Shown: piece by piece, positions 34,972-43,708 of the stretch
Layout: every line of letters starts with the position of its first letter
Position numbering within the stretch: the stretch's first letter is position 1
DNA from: Sulfurovum sp. 16-42-52
GTDB lineage: Bacteria; Campylobacterota; Campylobacteria; Campylobacterales; Sulfurovaceae
NCBI GenBank assembly: GCA_002281755.1
Contig: NCHB01000020.1
Location: forward strand, 1 to 55,271
Length of the DNA stretch: 55,271 nt
Reading direction: 5' to 3'
Program-made: the position numbers and the translations under genes
The notes under the pieces: generated by a model
The model's database searches: none
Seen by the model: the letters and a program-made list of their open reading frames with translations, nothing else
What the model was told of the DNA's origin: nothing

Positions 34972-36533
34972 CACTCCTCCAAAATTTCAAAATCTCCGGC
35001 ATCATAAATCACCAGTTGCAACTTTTTATAATAGCCAAGATGTCCATAGTCTATCTTGAGACGGCTGCCGTTTTGAGGGGTCAGTTTTCTCTTTTTAAAA
35101 TAGAGTGGGATTTTGATGCCTTCAGTGTAGAGAAAACCATCTTTGTACACACCTTTTAGGTTTCGTACGACTTCATTTTGACGTAGGTTTTTTGCGTTAA
35201 AGTCATCTGCATAAACAGAGTAAGTCTCAAGATTGACCCTTGCTTTCTCTTTAAGCACAGAGACATTGGTCACTTCTTTTAAGCCTTTATAGGTACTAAT
35301 CCCCTCAACCAACACATCATAACTGCGTCCTTCTTCAAGCGAACCTGCACAGCCATACAAAAAGATGCCCCGTGAGGTGCTTGTTTGTTTGATAAGAGCA
35401 TTCTGGCCTCTTTTGAGTACCACAACCACATCCTCAAGCACTACGGGCTGGGCAAGTGACTCCACAGTGTACAAATCATCAACCGTTTTTTTTAGAAGCT
35501 GTTTGGGGTCTGTTTTGGCAACTTCAGCCACATACGCTTTGGTATCAAACAGAGCATAGACGGGCAAATGATCGGAGTATCCTTTGCCGGTATGTTTTTT
35601 GTTTTTATACTCCCAGCGGTTGATGTAGCCTTTTGGGGTGAAAAGGTAGGGTGCTTTAAAAACGCCAAAAGAGTTATTGACATACTCTATGCCTCTGCTG
35701 TCAAAGAGTTGTTGGGGTAAGACGATTTGGTCGATGCTGGATTTTTTTCCGTAAAAGTTATGGCTCCAGCGTTTATGGGATGGTAACTCCTGCCATAAGC
35801 TAAAATGAACTCCCCTACTTGCTTTACTTATCTGTGATTCTTCCACAAGGTATTGACCTACTTTGGTTTGTAACACATCATTAAAAGCCGTTTTGCCGTT
35901 GGTGTCATTGTGTTTAGGCTCAAGCGTGATGTAGGCGTTGTAGTCACTGTTAAAATCACCCAAGATGATATATTCTTTTCCCTCTGGCATCCTAGCGATA
36001 CGCTCCTGCAAGGCTTTAGCATAGGCGATACGTTTGCTCTCATACCCTTTATAGGCTCTGGATTTCCAATGGTTGACAAAAAAGGTGAGAGGGTATCCCT
36101 TTACCTCTACTTCGACTTCCAAAATATTTCTCACACGTGGTGCAAAACTGACCTGTATATCGTGTTTTTTTACGATGGGAAAACGAGAGAGCAGCGCCAC
36201 TTGAATGGACGAACCTTTTTTATGACTCACCGCACTGTACACGTAAGGACAGCCTACTTTTTTAAGTTTCTCGACAAGCTGACCTAAAATTCGCTCATTT
36301 TCTATCTCCTGAAGCCCCAGTACATCTGCATCCAGATCACAAATCACTTCCGCAGTGTGGTTCAGTTTTGTCTCAACCATACGCCTATTCCAGTTATGTT
36401 TTCCCGGAGTATAGTCTTCATACTCTGTACCGTCATAGACTGCATCAAAAAGGTTTTCAACATTATACGTAGCCACTTTAAACGGTGTACCATACAGCAA
36501 AAAGGGAAGGATTATCAATAAAACATAGCGCAA
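34971..36533 (-). CDS. Secreted endonuclease/exonuclease/phosphatase-fold protein with C-terminal OB-like domain
   Basis: A 520-residue protein with a signal peptide (MRYVLLIILPFLLYG, cut near residue 16). The EEP catalytic domain (about 17-345) is intact: VATYNVENLFD, LGLQEIEN, FVNHWKSR, ILGDFNSDY, SIDQIVLP and GYSDHLPVYALF supply the metal and catalytic residues. Residues about 370-520 form a beta-rich region resembling OB-fold extensions of extracellular nucleases. Probably a periplasmic or secreted nuclease or phosphodiesterase. It starts at TTG 36533 behind AAGGGG. It is coupled to hemJ, with no obvious functional link. Confidence 0.82.
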   Translation of the reverse strand: MRYVLLIILPFLLYGTPFKVATYNVENLFDAVYDGTEYEDYTPGKHNWNRRMVETKLNHTAEVICDLDADVLGLQEIENERILGQLVEKLKKVGCPYVYSAVSHKKGSSIQVALLSRFPIVKKHDIQVSFAPRVRNILEVEVEVKGYPLTFFVNHWKSRAYKGYESKRIAYAKALQERIARMPEGKEYIILGDFNSDYNAYITLEPKHNDTNGKTAFNDVLQTKVGQYLVEESQISKASRGVHFSLWQELPSHKRWSHNFYGKKSSIDQIVLPQQLFDSRGIEYVNNSFGVFKAPYLFTPKGYINRWEYKNKKHTGKGYSDHLPVYALFDTKAYVAEVAKTDPKQLLKKTVDDLYTVESLAQPVVLEDVVVVLKRGQNALIKQTSTSRGIFLYGCAGSLEEGRSYDVLVEGISTYKGLKEVTNVSVLKEKARVNLETYSVYADDFNAKNLRQNEVVRNLKGVYKDGFLYTEGIKIPLYFKKRKLTPQNGSRLKIDYGHLGYYKKLQLVIYDAGDFEILEE

Positions 36534-36552
36534 TGAGACCCCTTAATCTGTC

Positions 36553-37419
36553 TTAGAGTAATGTGAGACCATCGTCTGAAAGCTGTATCTGTTTACTCTC
36601 TATAAGCTCTGTCAGTGTACGTTTAAAATTTTTCTTACTCATACCAAAGACTTTCTGTATCTGCTCTGCATCACTTTTATAGGTAAAGGGCAGTGTTCCG
36701 TTGGCTTCTTTAAGCAGTTGCAAGATGGTCGCTTCAGCTTCGTTTATCTTGGCTTTTTTTCCTATGGGCTGCAAGGAGCAATCGAGTTTAAAATCTTTTC
36801 TCACGCTCTTAATATAGACTTTTTTTCTGTCTCCGATGCGCAGTTCTTCAAAAATTTCATTGTCAAACAACATACCTTCATATTGGTTATCGGCTACTAT
36901 TTTATACCCCAGCGGTGTTTTAGCGATAACTATGGAATCTAAGACCTTGTTCTGATGCAACCCCTTCATATCACGGTTAAAGTGCTTTCCTATTTTTTGC
37001 GTGCCATAAAGCCGTCCTGTCTGCTCGTCCAAACAGATACGAAGCACATATTTTTTACCGATGTTAAAATGCTCTTTTTGTTGTGACAGCGGTACGAACA
37101 AGTCTTTGGGAAGTCCCCAGTTGACAAATGCCCCATAGGATTTATAGTCCACCACCGTAAAGTACCCGTACTCACCTAGCTTGGCGTAGGGCATCTTGGT
37201 CGTAGCCACAGGACGGTCTTCACTGTCAGTATAGACAAAGACATCCAGAAGCGAGCCCATAGGCATCTCATCTTCCATCACGTAAACATTGGGAAGCAGT
37301 ACCTCTTTGCCGTCTTTGGCTTCAAGGAAGTAGCCATAATCCGTGTCGCGCATCACCTCAAGGGTGTTTAGTTCACCGATGGCGATACTGAGGTTTTTTG
37401 ATTTTTGAATCTCTTGCAT
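36553..37419 (-). CDS. S1-like RNA-binding protein, CvfB family
   Basis: A 288-residue protein of the CvfB/YitL type. Successive S1-like beta-barrels cover about residues 10-215 (LPNVYVMEDEMPMGSLLDVFVYTDSEDR; YKSYGAFVNWGLPKDLFVPLSQQ; GYKIVADNQYEGMLFDNEIFEELRIGDRKKVYIKSVRKD). A C-terminal winged-helix follows (KSDAEQIQKVFGMSKKNFKRTLTELIESKQIQL). Homologues bind RNA and affect virulence-factor expression in Staphylococcus; the role here is unknown. It lies 19 bases upstream of the secreted EEP-fold gene. Confidence 0.85.
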   Translation of the reverse strand: MQEIQKSKNLSIAIGELNTLEVMRDTDYGYFLEAKDGKEVLLPNVYVMEDEMPMGSLLDVFVYTDSEDRPVATTKMPYAKLGEYGYFTVVDYKSYGAFVNWGLPKDLFVPLSQQKEHFNIGKKYVLRICLDEQTGRLYGTQKIGKHFNRDMKGLHQNKVLDSIVIAKTPLGYKIVADNQYEGMLFDNEIFEELRIGDRKKVYIKSVRKDFKLDCSLQPIGKKAKINEAEATILQLLKEANGTLPFTYKSDAEQIQKVFGMSKKNFKRTLTELIESKQIQLSDDGLTLL

Positions 37420-37486
37420 GTGTTATTCCGTTGTTGTTAGATAGTGTGATACACTCACATCTTTAGATTATAACCAAAAAGCCCTC

Positions 37487-39271
37487 TTATCGTTCAATAC
37501 CCTGCAAATGTTTGGCAAAATCTTCAGGCGGCACAAAGCCCGTTAAACTTTTCTCCGGCAAATACTTATCATATTTATCAAAAAAGATGATGTTGGGTGT
37601 ACCAAAAAGTTCAAACTCTTTGAGTAGTGCCTGATCTTCTTTTGTATTGTCTGTAAGGTCTATCTTGATGAATGTAAAGTCTTTGAGCTCTTTTTGTACA
37701 GCCGCATTCGGAAAAGTAATCTCTTCCAGTTCAGTACACGCCGTGCAGGATTTCTTGCCAAAGTCAACCACTACGGGTTTTTCTGATGCGACAACCTCTT
37801 TCATCAGACGCTCTATGCTGTAGCCTTTATGGTTTGTTTCTGCACTCATGGGTACAGCGTTTGCCACAGCACTATTGGCTTGTGTAAATTTTTCAAACGG
37901 TCTGAGTATCGATGATGAACCGCTAAGCGCACCTATAAAAAGCGAAGCGCCATACAGCAAAAACACGAGTGCCATAAGCTGAGTCAGTTTTTTTGCCCCC
38001 TGTGTGCTACTACTAGGGTTAAACACGCCCATGTAAAGCGCTGAACCCATAAACAGCAACGCCCAAAGTATCATGCTCACACCCTGCGGAAGTATGCGAG
38101 AGAGCATAAATATCCCAAGCCCCAGCATCATCACTCCAAAGATTTGTGAAATGGCTGTCATCCACCCACCCGGTCGTGGCATAAATTTACCCGCACCAAG
38201 CCCGACAAGAAGCAAAGGCATCCCCATCCCCATACTCATCACAAACAAAGCAGACCCGCCAAGCAGTGCATCACCCGTTTGCGAAATAAACAGTATCGCT
38301 CCACCCAGTGGCGGTGCCACGCATGGTCCTACAATAAGTGCAGAAAGCAGTCCCATAACTGCAGTTCCCATGATGCCTTTGCCTTGAGCGTTATCACTGG
38401 CTTTACTTATCTTAGATTGCCATGAAGAAGGCAGTCCGATCTCATAATACCCAAAAAGAGAAAGCGCCAAAGCCACAAACACAGCTGAAAAAACCACTAA
38501 CACCCAAGGTGTCTGCATGGCTGTCTGTATATCTGCACCCAATTTCCCTGCAACCACGCCAACAACCGTGTATGTCAATGCCATAGACAAGACATAAACC
38601 AAAGAGGTAAAAAACGCCCCGGCAACACTCGGTTTTTCACTGCCTCCGTGTTTGGAGACGATGATGGATGACAAGATAGGTATCATAGGAAAGATACACG
38701 GTGTAAGTGCCAACAATAGCCCGAAGATAAAAAACAAAAACAGAATAAAAAATGAACTTTCATTCACAAGAACGTCGGCTATTTTTGCTGTATTGCCTTC
38801 TTTGATAAGCGCTGATATTTTATCAAATACACCGAGCTCTGCGCCCTTAAAGGTAAAGCTTTTTTGTATCGGCTGATAACAGATGCCCGTATCTGAACAC
38901 CCTTGAAACTCTATCTCTAGGGTATAGTCGCCTTTAACTTTCGCTTCTATCTCTGCTACAGGGATACCCACAGAGACCTCTTTCTCATACACCATATCGC
39001 CATCAAAATCATGGGCTTTAGGTTTGTTGACTGCCAGTTCAACCTTTGAAGGAGAGGTGATTCTGTAAAACAGTGTGTTTTCATAGATATGGATTTTATC
39101 TGCCATGGTGATTTTGGTCTGCAGGGTGCCGTCTTGCAAAACGGCTGTCACGCCGAATGCCTCTTCTGGGGAGAGGAACTTCTGTTTTTTGAGCGCAGAG
39201 TCAAAACCGGCAACAACAAAGGTGCTCAAGAGCAGACTTAAAATGAGTAACTTTTTGGTCAAAATATTCAT
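37487..39271 (-). CDS. dsbD: Thiol:disulfide interchange protein DsbD
   Basis: Carries electrons from cytoplasmic thioredoxin across the inner membrane to periplasmic reductases. All three domains are present in 594 residues: signal peptide and alpha domain with Cys125/Cys131 (GCSDTGICYQP), eight-helix beta domain with Cys192 (LTPCIFPMIPI) and a second Cys in GPCVAPPLGG, and a C-terminal thioredoxin-like gamma domain with Cys509-Thr-Ala-Cys512. It diverges from the DUF255 thioredoxin-fold gene and could supply reducing power to periplasmic redox proteins encoded nearby. Confidence 0.95.
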   Translation of the reverse strand: MNILTKKLLILSLLLSTFVVAGFDSALKKQKFLSPEEAFGVTAVLQDGTLQTKITMADKIHIYENTLFYRITSPSKVELAVNKPKAHDFDGDMVYEKEVSVGIPVAEIEAKVKGDYTLEIEFQGCSDTGICYQPIQKSFTFKGAELGVFDKISALIKEGNTAKIADVLVNESSFFILFLFFIFGLLLALTPCIFPMIPILSSIIVSKHGGSEKPSVAGAFFTSLVYVLSMALTYTVVGVVAGKLGADIQTAMQTPWVLVVFSAVFVALALSLFGYYEIGLPSSWQSKISKASDNAQGKGIMGTAVMGLLSALIVGPCVAPPLGGAILFISQTGDALLGGSALFVMSMGMGMPLLLVGLGAGKFMPRPGGWMTAISQIFGVMMLGLGIFMLSRILPQGVSMILWALLFMGSALYMGVFNPSSSTQGAKKLTQLMALVFLLYGASLFIGALSGSSSILRPFEKFTQANSAVANAVPMSAETNHKGYSIERLMKEVVASEKPVVVDFGKKSCTACTELEEITFPNAAVQKELKDFTFIKIDLTDNTKEDQALLKEFELFGTPNIIFFDKYDKYLPEKSLTGFVPPEDFAKHLQGIER

Positions 39272-39383
39272 ACTTTCTCTTTTTTATTAAACTTTATGCA
39301 CTATTTTATTGTACCATTGGTGTATAAACTGTGTAATACTAGCTAAAAATCAATAATAAATCATTTTGCAATAAAGGTCAAGC

Positions 39384-41315
39384 ATGGCAAATCACCTACA
39401 ACATGAACTCTCCCCCTATTTGCAACAGCACGCACACAATCCTGTTGACTGGTACCCCTGGGGCGAAGAAGCGTTTGCAAAAGCGCGCAGTGAAAACAAA
39501 GCCATTTTTCTCTCCATTGGCTACAGTTCCTGTCACTGGTGTCACGTCATGGAGAAAGAATCTTTTGCCCATGAAGCCACCGCAAAGCTCCTCAATGCGC
39601 ATTTTATAGCCATCAAAGTAGATAAAGAAGAGCGTCCCGATATAGACAAATATTTCCAAAATGTCTATCAGCTGATGAATGGGCGTCCAGGTGGATGGCC
39701 AACTTCTATTTTTTTGACTGATGACTTAAAACCTTTTTACTCCGCAACCTACATCCCTGATGAGCCATGCTACGGGATGATGAGTTTTTCCAGTCTGCTC
39801 GAAGTCATCGCCGACAAATACCGCAACGAAAAAGCACTTCTGGTAGAAAAAGCTGAAGAGATACTGCGTTTTTTAAACCCAAAAGAAGACAAAATCCAAG
39901 CAACCAAACTCGATTTGAGCATCATCAGCCGCGTCAGCGATCAGGCAAAACAGCTTTTTGACACCCAGCATGGCGGCTTTAACAAAGCGCCCAAGTTTCC
40001 TCAAGCCTCTTTGTTGGATCTGCTTTTGGATGTCTATCGTATCACCAAAGAAGAAGAAACGCTACATATGGCGCTATTCTCACTTCGATGTATGGCAAAA
40101 GGCGGACTCAGAGATGTCATTGATGGCGGATTTTGCAGGTACTCAACCGACAATGAATGGCTGGTGCCCCATTTTGAAAAGATGATGTATGACAACGCGC
40201 TCTTGTGTGAAGTCTATCTTAAAGCCTACCATATCTCTGGGGATGATTTTTATAAAAAAGTTGCCTTTGAAGGCATCGATTTTATGCTCAAGCAGATGAG
40301 CGACAACCATCTCTTTTATGCGGCTTCAGATGCCGATACAGATGACAAAGAGGGTAAATATTTTGTTTTCACGTATGAAAAAGCCTTAAAATCTTTTACA
40401 AAAGCGGGTATCCCCGAAGAACATCATGACGCTCTTGCTACAGCACTGAACATCACGCAAGAAGGCAATTTTGAGGGTAAAAATATCATTCGTATCAGTG
40501 ATTCTGCCGATGAAAATATACCCTATTTTGACGAAGCCATCACCGCACTGAAAAAACGCCGAGAAAAACGTACCTACCCTTTTATAGATACAAAAATCAT
40601 TGTTTCTTGGAATGCGATGATGATAAAGACGCTTTTTAAAGCAAGCCGTATCGACAGTAGCTACCTCAAACCTGCACTGAAATCGCTTGATGCCCTGCTT
40701 GAAAATATGTATATCCATTCAGAGCTTTTTCACTCGAGCATTTTGGGCAAAAAACCAAAAATAAAAGCCTTTTTGGAAGACTATGCCTATCTGACGGAGG
40801 CACTAATTGAGGCGTATGAGAGTACGCTGGATGAGACCCATCTCATCACGGCAACCAAACTAGCCAATGCGGCGATAGAAAAATACTACGAACAGGGCAA
40901 ATGGAAATTCTCGCGAGGGGAATTTGAAGTAGATGAAGATATCCATGATATCTCCTACCCTTCTTCGGTTGCTACGATGCTCTGGGCACTCTACAGCATC
41001 TCTTCATTGGTCGATACAGTTTATAAAAAATTTATCTTTAAAACGCTTGAGCGCTACTCTTATGATGTCATGCGCCAACCTATCTCAACTCCGCGTATGA
41101 GCCATATGGTGATACGTTATCTCAAAGATGACATTATCATCAAAGCAAAAGAAGAAAAGTTACACAAACATATCGCAGAGCTTGACACACTTGCCCATCC
41201 TTTTTCGCTTCTTAGAAATGACAGCAATGACGGCTTTATGCTCTGTAACTCCAGTGCCTGTTTTGGACATGAAAAGCATTTTTCAGATATCGTAGAACTA
41301 CTCGAAAAAAGATAA
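39384..41315 (+). CDS. DUF255 thioredoxin-domain protein (YyaL/SSP411 type)
   Basis: A 643-residue cytoplasmic protein. The N-terminal DUF255 thioredoxin-like domain carries CHWC (Cys50-Cys53, [17 protein letters not shown]). A six-hairpin-like alpha/alpha barrel follows ([65 protein letters not shown]). Similarity to N-acylglucosamine epimerase-type folds is known for the family, but the physiological reaction is not. Full length. Its stop overlaps the apbE ATG (TAATG), so the two are translationally coupled. Confidence 0.9.
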   Translation: MANHLQHELSPYLQQHAHNPVDWYPWGEEAFAKARSENKAIFLSIGYSSCHWCHVMEKESFAHEATAKLLNAHFIAIKVDKEERPDIDKYFQNVYQLMNGRPGGWPTSIFLTDDLKPFYSATYIPDEPCYGMMSFSSLLEVIADKYRNEKALLVEKAEEILRFLNPKEDKIQATKLDLSIISRVSDQAKQLFDTQHGGFNKAPKFPQASLLDLLLDVYRITKEEETLHMALFSLRCMAKGGLRDVIDGGFCRYSTDNEWLVPHFEKMMYDNALLCEVYLKAYHISGDDFYKKVAFEGIDFMLKQMSDNHLFYAASDADTDDKEGKYFVFTYEKALKSFTKAGIPEEHHDALATALNITQEGNFEGKNIIRISDSADENIPYFDEAITALKKRREKRTYPFIDTKIIVSWNAMMIKTLFKASRIDSSYLKPALKSLDALLENMYIHSELFHSSILGKKPKIKAFLEDYAYLTEALIEAYESTLDETHLITATKLANAAIEKYYEQGKWKFSRGEFEVDEDIHDISYPSSVATMLWALYSISSLVDTVYKKFIFKTLERYSYDVMRQPISTPRMSHMVIRYLKDDIIIKAKEEKLHKHIAELDTLAHPFSLLRNDSNDGFMLCNSSACFGHEKHFSDIVELLEKR

Positions 41316-42361
41316 TGCCTTATCTCTTTTTTTTCCTCTTCCCTCTTCTTCTTTTTGCCGAAGTGGAGATGATAACACGTACACAGGTACTCATGGGAAC
41401 TTATGTGAGTATCGCCCTTGAGGCAGAGCAGAATGCACAGATTACACACGCCTTTGAACACATCAAACAGATAGAAGCTTCGCTCTCCAACTACGATTCT
41501 GACGCATCTTTATCGAAGCTCAATGCAACACACCGCATAGACCATGACCCTCTTTTAGCTGAAGCACTTTCACTGTCTGTGGTATATTACAACCAGACCA
41601 ATGGGTATTTTGATGTCACCATCGGGTCTATCTCAAAAGAGTTGTACCATTTTGGCGAGGACAAAACCTTTTCCCCCTCCAAAGAAGCCTTAAAGGCTGC
41701 CCATCTTGACATCCACGGTATCCACATCAACCCCCAGAGCATTAGCACAGAGGCAAATATCAGCATCGACTTAGGAGGTATGGGCAAAGGCTATGGCGCA
41801 GACAAAGTCGCAGCGTATCTGAAGGAGCAAAATATCTCTAAGGGGATTATCGCGCTGAGCGGTGATGTCAGATGTTTACACCGCTGTGAAATCGACTTAC
41901 AATCACCCTACTCTGAACAGACATTTGCCACGATACAGAGCAAACACCCTAACCTCTCAGTCTCTACAAGCGGTACCTACAGAAGATTTGCCACCACGAA
42001 AGCAGAACACCACCTCATCAACCCCAAAACTGCCCGGCAAGGATGTGAATTTGTCTCGGTTTCACTGTTTACTACGGCCAATAATAGCCAAATCGATGCC
42101 TACGCTACGGCGATTTCTGTCATGCCAAGAGACAAAGCACTGAGCTTTCTCAAAGATATGCAAGGCATTGCCTATGTACTGGTAGATAAAAAAGGGAAGA
42201 TACTCTACGGAAACACAAAAGACCTGATAGAGATACGTTGGCTGGACTACAAGGAAAATGCAAGTAAAGAAAGCAAAAGCGTAAGAGCTGAGACAAATGA
42301 AACCATCGCCAAAAGCTTCATCCATCCCGACACAAGCCATCCAAAAGAAATCATAAAGTAA
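41315..42361 (+). CDS. apbE: FAD:protein FMN transferase (ApbE)
   Basis: Periplasmic enzyme attaching FMN through a phosphoester bond to Thr/Ser in a [S/T]GA[S/T]-type motif. It has a signal peptide (1-15, FLFPLLLFAE), then GTYVSIALEA, IDLGGMGKGYGADKVA (152-166), STSGTYRRF and the metal site DAYATAISVM (Asp261, Thr265). The catalytic domain ends near residue 305. The remaining 40 residues are polar and overlap, on the opposite strand, the last helix of the convergent membrane-protein gene by 115 bases. An FMN-binding target protein with an SGST site is encoded 0.8 kb away. Confidence 0.92.
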   Translation: MPYLFFFLFPLLLFAEVEMITRTQVLMGTYVSIALEAEQNAQITHAFEHIKQIEASLSNYDSDASLSKLNATHRIDHDPLLAEALSLSVVYYNQTNGYFDVTIGSISKELYHFGEDKTFSPSKEALKAAHLDIHGIHINPQSISTEANISIDLGGMGKGYGADKVAAYLKEQNISKGIIALSGDVRCLHRCEIDLQSPYSEQTFATIQSKHPNLSVSTSGTYRRFATTKAEHHLINPKTARQGCEFVSVSLFTTANNSQIDAYATAISVMPRDKALSFLKDMQGIAYVLVDKKGKILYGNTKDLIEIRWLDYKENASKESKSVRAETNETIAKSFIHPDTSHPKEIIK

Positions 42362-42690
42362 GCCAAGATATCAAAAAGAGCAAAACCAAAAACCATCAAA
42401 GCAACGATCGCTGTCGTTTTTTTTGAAACCCTAGTACTAAAAAGCATAAAATGGGCCGCTACAAAGATAAGCATACCCATGGCAAAAAGATGGGGTGTTG
42501 CGACCTCTATGAGCCCGCGTACACTCTTGGCTTCAGGCGTGTAAAATATATCTTTGAGTGTTTGCATGAGACTTTGAGCGCTATCAAGTCCTTGTGAAAG
42601 CAAAAAAAGCCACACACCGCTAGCTACAATCAACACACTATAAGGTAGTAGATAGGCTATGGGTATCTTGTAGAATTCGCTGTCTTTCAT
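42247..42690 (-). CDS. Four-helix membrane protein B of the FMN-binding/porin operon
   Basis: I do not recognise a named family. The 147-residue protein has four hydrophobic segments (about 13-33, 64-86, 93-115, 124-146). Helix 2 has the conserved-looking sequence ATPHLFAMGMLIFVAAHF, with His67 and His80 thirteen residues apart. That is close to the 13-14 spacing by which cytochrome b helices hold two haems. ATG 42690 overlaps the stop of membrane protein A (ATGA). The last 37 codons overlap the apbE 3' end on the other strand. A b-haem quinol-interacting role is inference. Confidence 0.6.
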   Translation of the reverse strand: MKDSEFYKIPIAYLLPYSVLIVASGVWLFLLSQGLDSAQSLMQTLKDIFYTPEAKSVRGLIEVATPHLFAMGMLIFVAAHFMLFSTRVSKKTTAIVALMVFGFALFDILAYFMISFGWLVSGWMKLLAMVSFVSALTLLLSLLAFSL

Positions 42691-43160
42691 GAAAACAACA
42701 GTGTTTTTAGGACACTCACCCCCAAGACAAATGCAAACACATGCCATGCTACAAAAACAGCTATCCACACGGGGATAAGCCATGTTCCAACAAAATAGGC
42801 AACAAGGAGCATCACAGCAGAAAGCATCCCTAAAACAAACACAAGATGCACCGCCCACCGAATGATGCGTGTGCCGCCATACATACGAATGCCAATCGAA
42901 GTGAGTATCAGCAAGGAAAATAAGCTCATAAACAAATCACTATGCACCTGCAACAGCAAGGTATCAAGAAGGATGGGTTCAACAAAATTCTCTGCATCAC
43001 CAAAAAGTGTCAGTGCGATACCATGTCTATCTGTACCGATCACATAGGCATGAAGCGCAACATCAAATACCAGATAAAGCAGGATAAAAAAAACCACCGC
43101 AGACATTAAAATAGTCAAGAGCCTTGTGTGTCCTAGCTCTTTTGTGATTAAAAATTTCAT
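42687..43160 (-). CDS. Four-helix membrane protein A of the FMN-binding/porin operon
   Basis: A 157-residue protein with four predicted membrane helices (about 14-40, 72-92, 103-124, 129-151). His37, His73, His105 and His140 all sit in or near helices (VALHAYV, LQVHSDLFM, WAVHLVFV, VAWHVFAF), as in small b-type cytochromes. No family is recognised. It begins three bases after the FMN-binding gene and overlaps protein B by four bases. Co-translation with both suggests a membrane complex. Haem ligation is inferred only from His placement. Confidence 0.6.
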   Translation of the reverse strand: MKFLITKELGHTRLLTILMSAVVFFILLYLVFDVALHAYVIGTDRHGIALTLFGDAENFVEPILLDTLLLQVHSDLFMSLFSLLILTSIGIRMYGGTRIIRWAVHLVFVLGMLSAVMLLVAYFVGTWLIPVWIAVFVAWHVFAFVLGVSVLKTLLFS

Positions 43161-43163
43161 AGA

Positions 43164-43694
43164 CTACTGCTTTAAAACAATTTCATAAATTGCTCTGGCG
43201 ATCCTCGCACCCTCGGTAACAGACCGCGCAGAAAGCGTTGAACCGCTGACTGTGGGTATATCTTTGCCTACTGTCAGCAGCGCCGAAGTCTCTTTATTTT
43301 GCAGTTGAGACATCCAAGCTTTACCGGGGATATACTCCGGCGGTTCACCAAATGCCATGATTTCAGTGAACCGCAATGTACCATTTGGCTCAAACGCATA
43401 CAGCACCGTTGCTTTTTTAGAACGTACTTCTCTTGCGATGAGTACTGCCACACCCAAACGTTTGGCTTCACCTCTAATATCATAATAGCGGTATACCTTA
43501 GTTCTCAAGGCTGTCTTCGCTCTATTTTGCACCTGTGAAAATTGTTCTTGAGTGAGTATAAGTTGTTTGGGTTCTACGGCACTCACGCCGCCAAATGAGC
43601 TTTTAATCACTTCATCAACCGAAGCATTGGTTTGGGCTGCAATGCTTTGGGAGAGGAGTATCCCAAGCATCATCGCAAAGAAGAGTTGTTTCAT
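43164..43694 (-). CDS. Exported FMN-binding-domain protein with flavinylation site
   Basis: A 176-residue periplasmic protein with signal peptide (about 1-20, LLSQSIAA). Its C-terminal segment DIPTVSGSTLSARSVTEGARIA resembles the FMN-binding domain of RnfG, NqrC and NosR-type proteins. SGST (Ser150-Thr153) corresponds to the SGAT site where ApbE attaches FMN to Thr, with Ala replaced by Ser. The preceding segment (VLYAFEPNGTLRFTEIMAFGEPPEY) matches the usual pattern before it. It lies between the porin and two His-bearing membrane proteins. It is likely an electron carrier between membrane and periplasm. Confidence 0.8.
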   Translation of the reverse strand: MKQLFFAMMLGILLSQSIAAQTNASVDEVIKSSFGGVSAVEPKQLILTQEQFSQVQNRAKTALRTKVYRYYDIRGEAKRLGVAVLIAREVRSKKATVLYAFEPNGTLRFTEIMAFGEPPEYIPGKAWMSQLQNKETSALLTVGKDIPTVSGSTLSARSVTEGARIARAIYEIVLKQ

Positions 43695-43708
43695 TATCTG
43701 TCCGCGTA

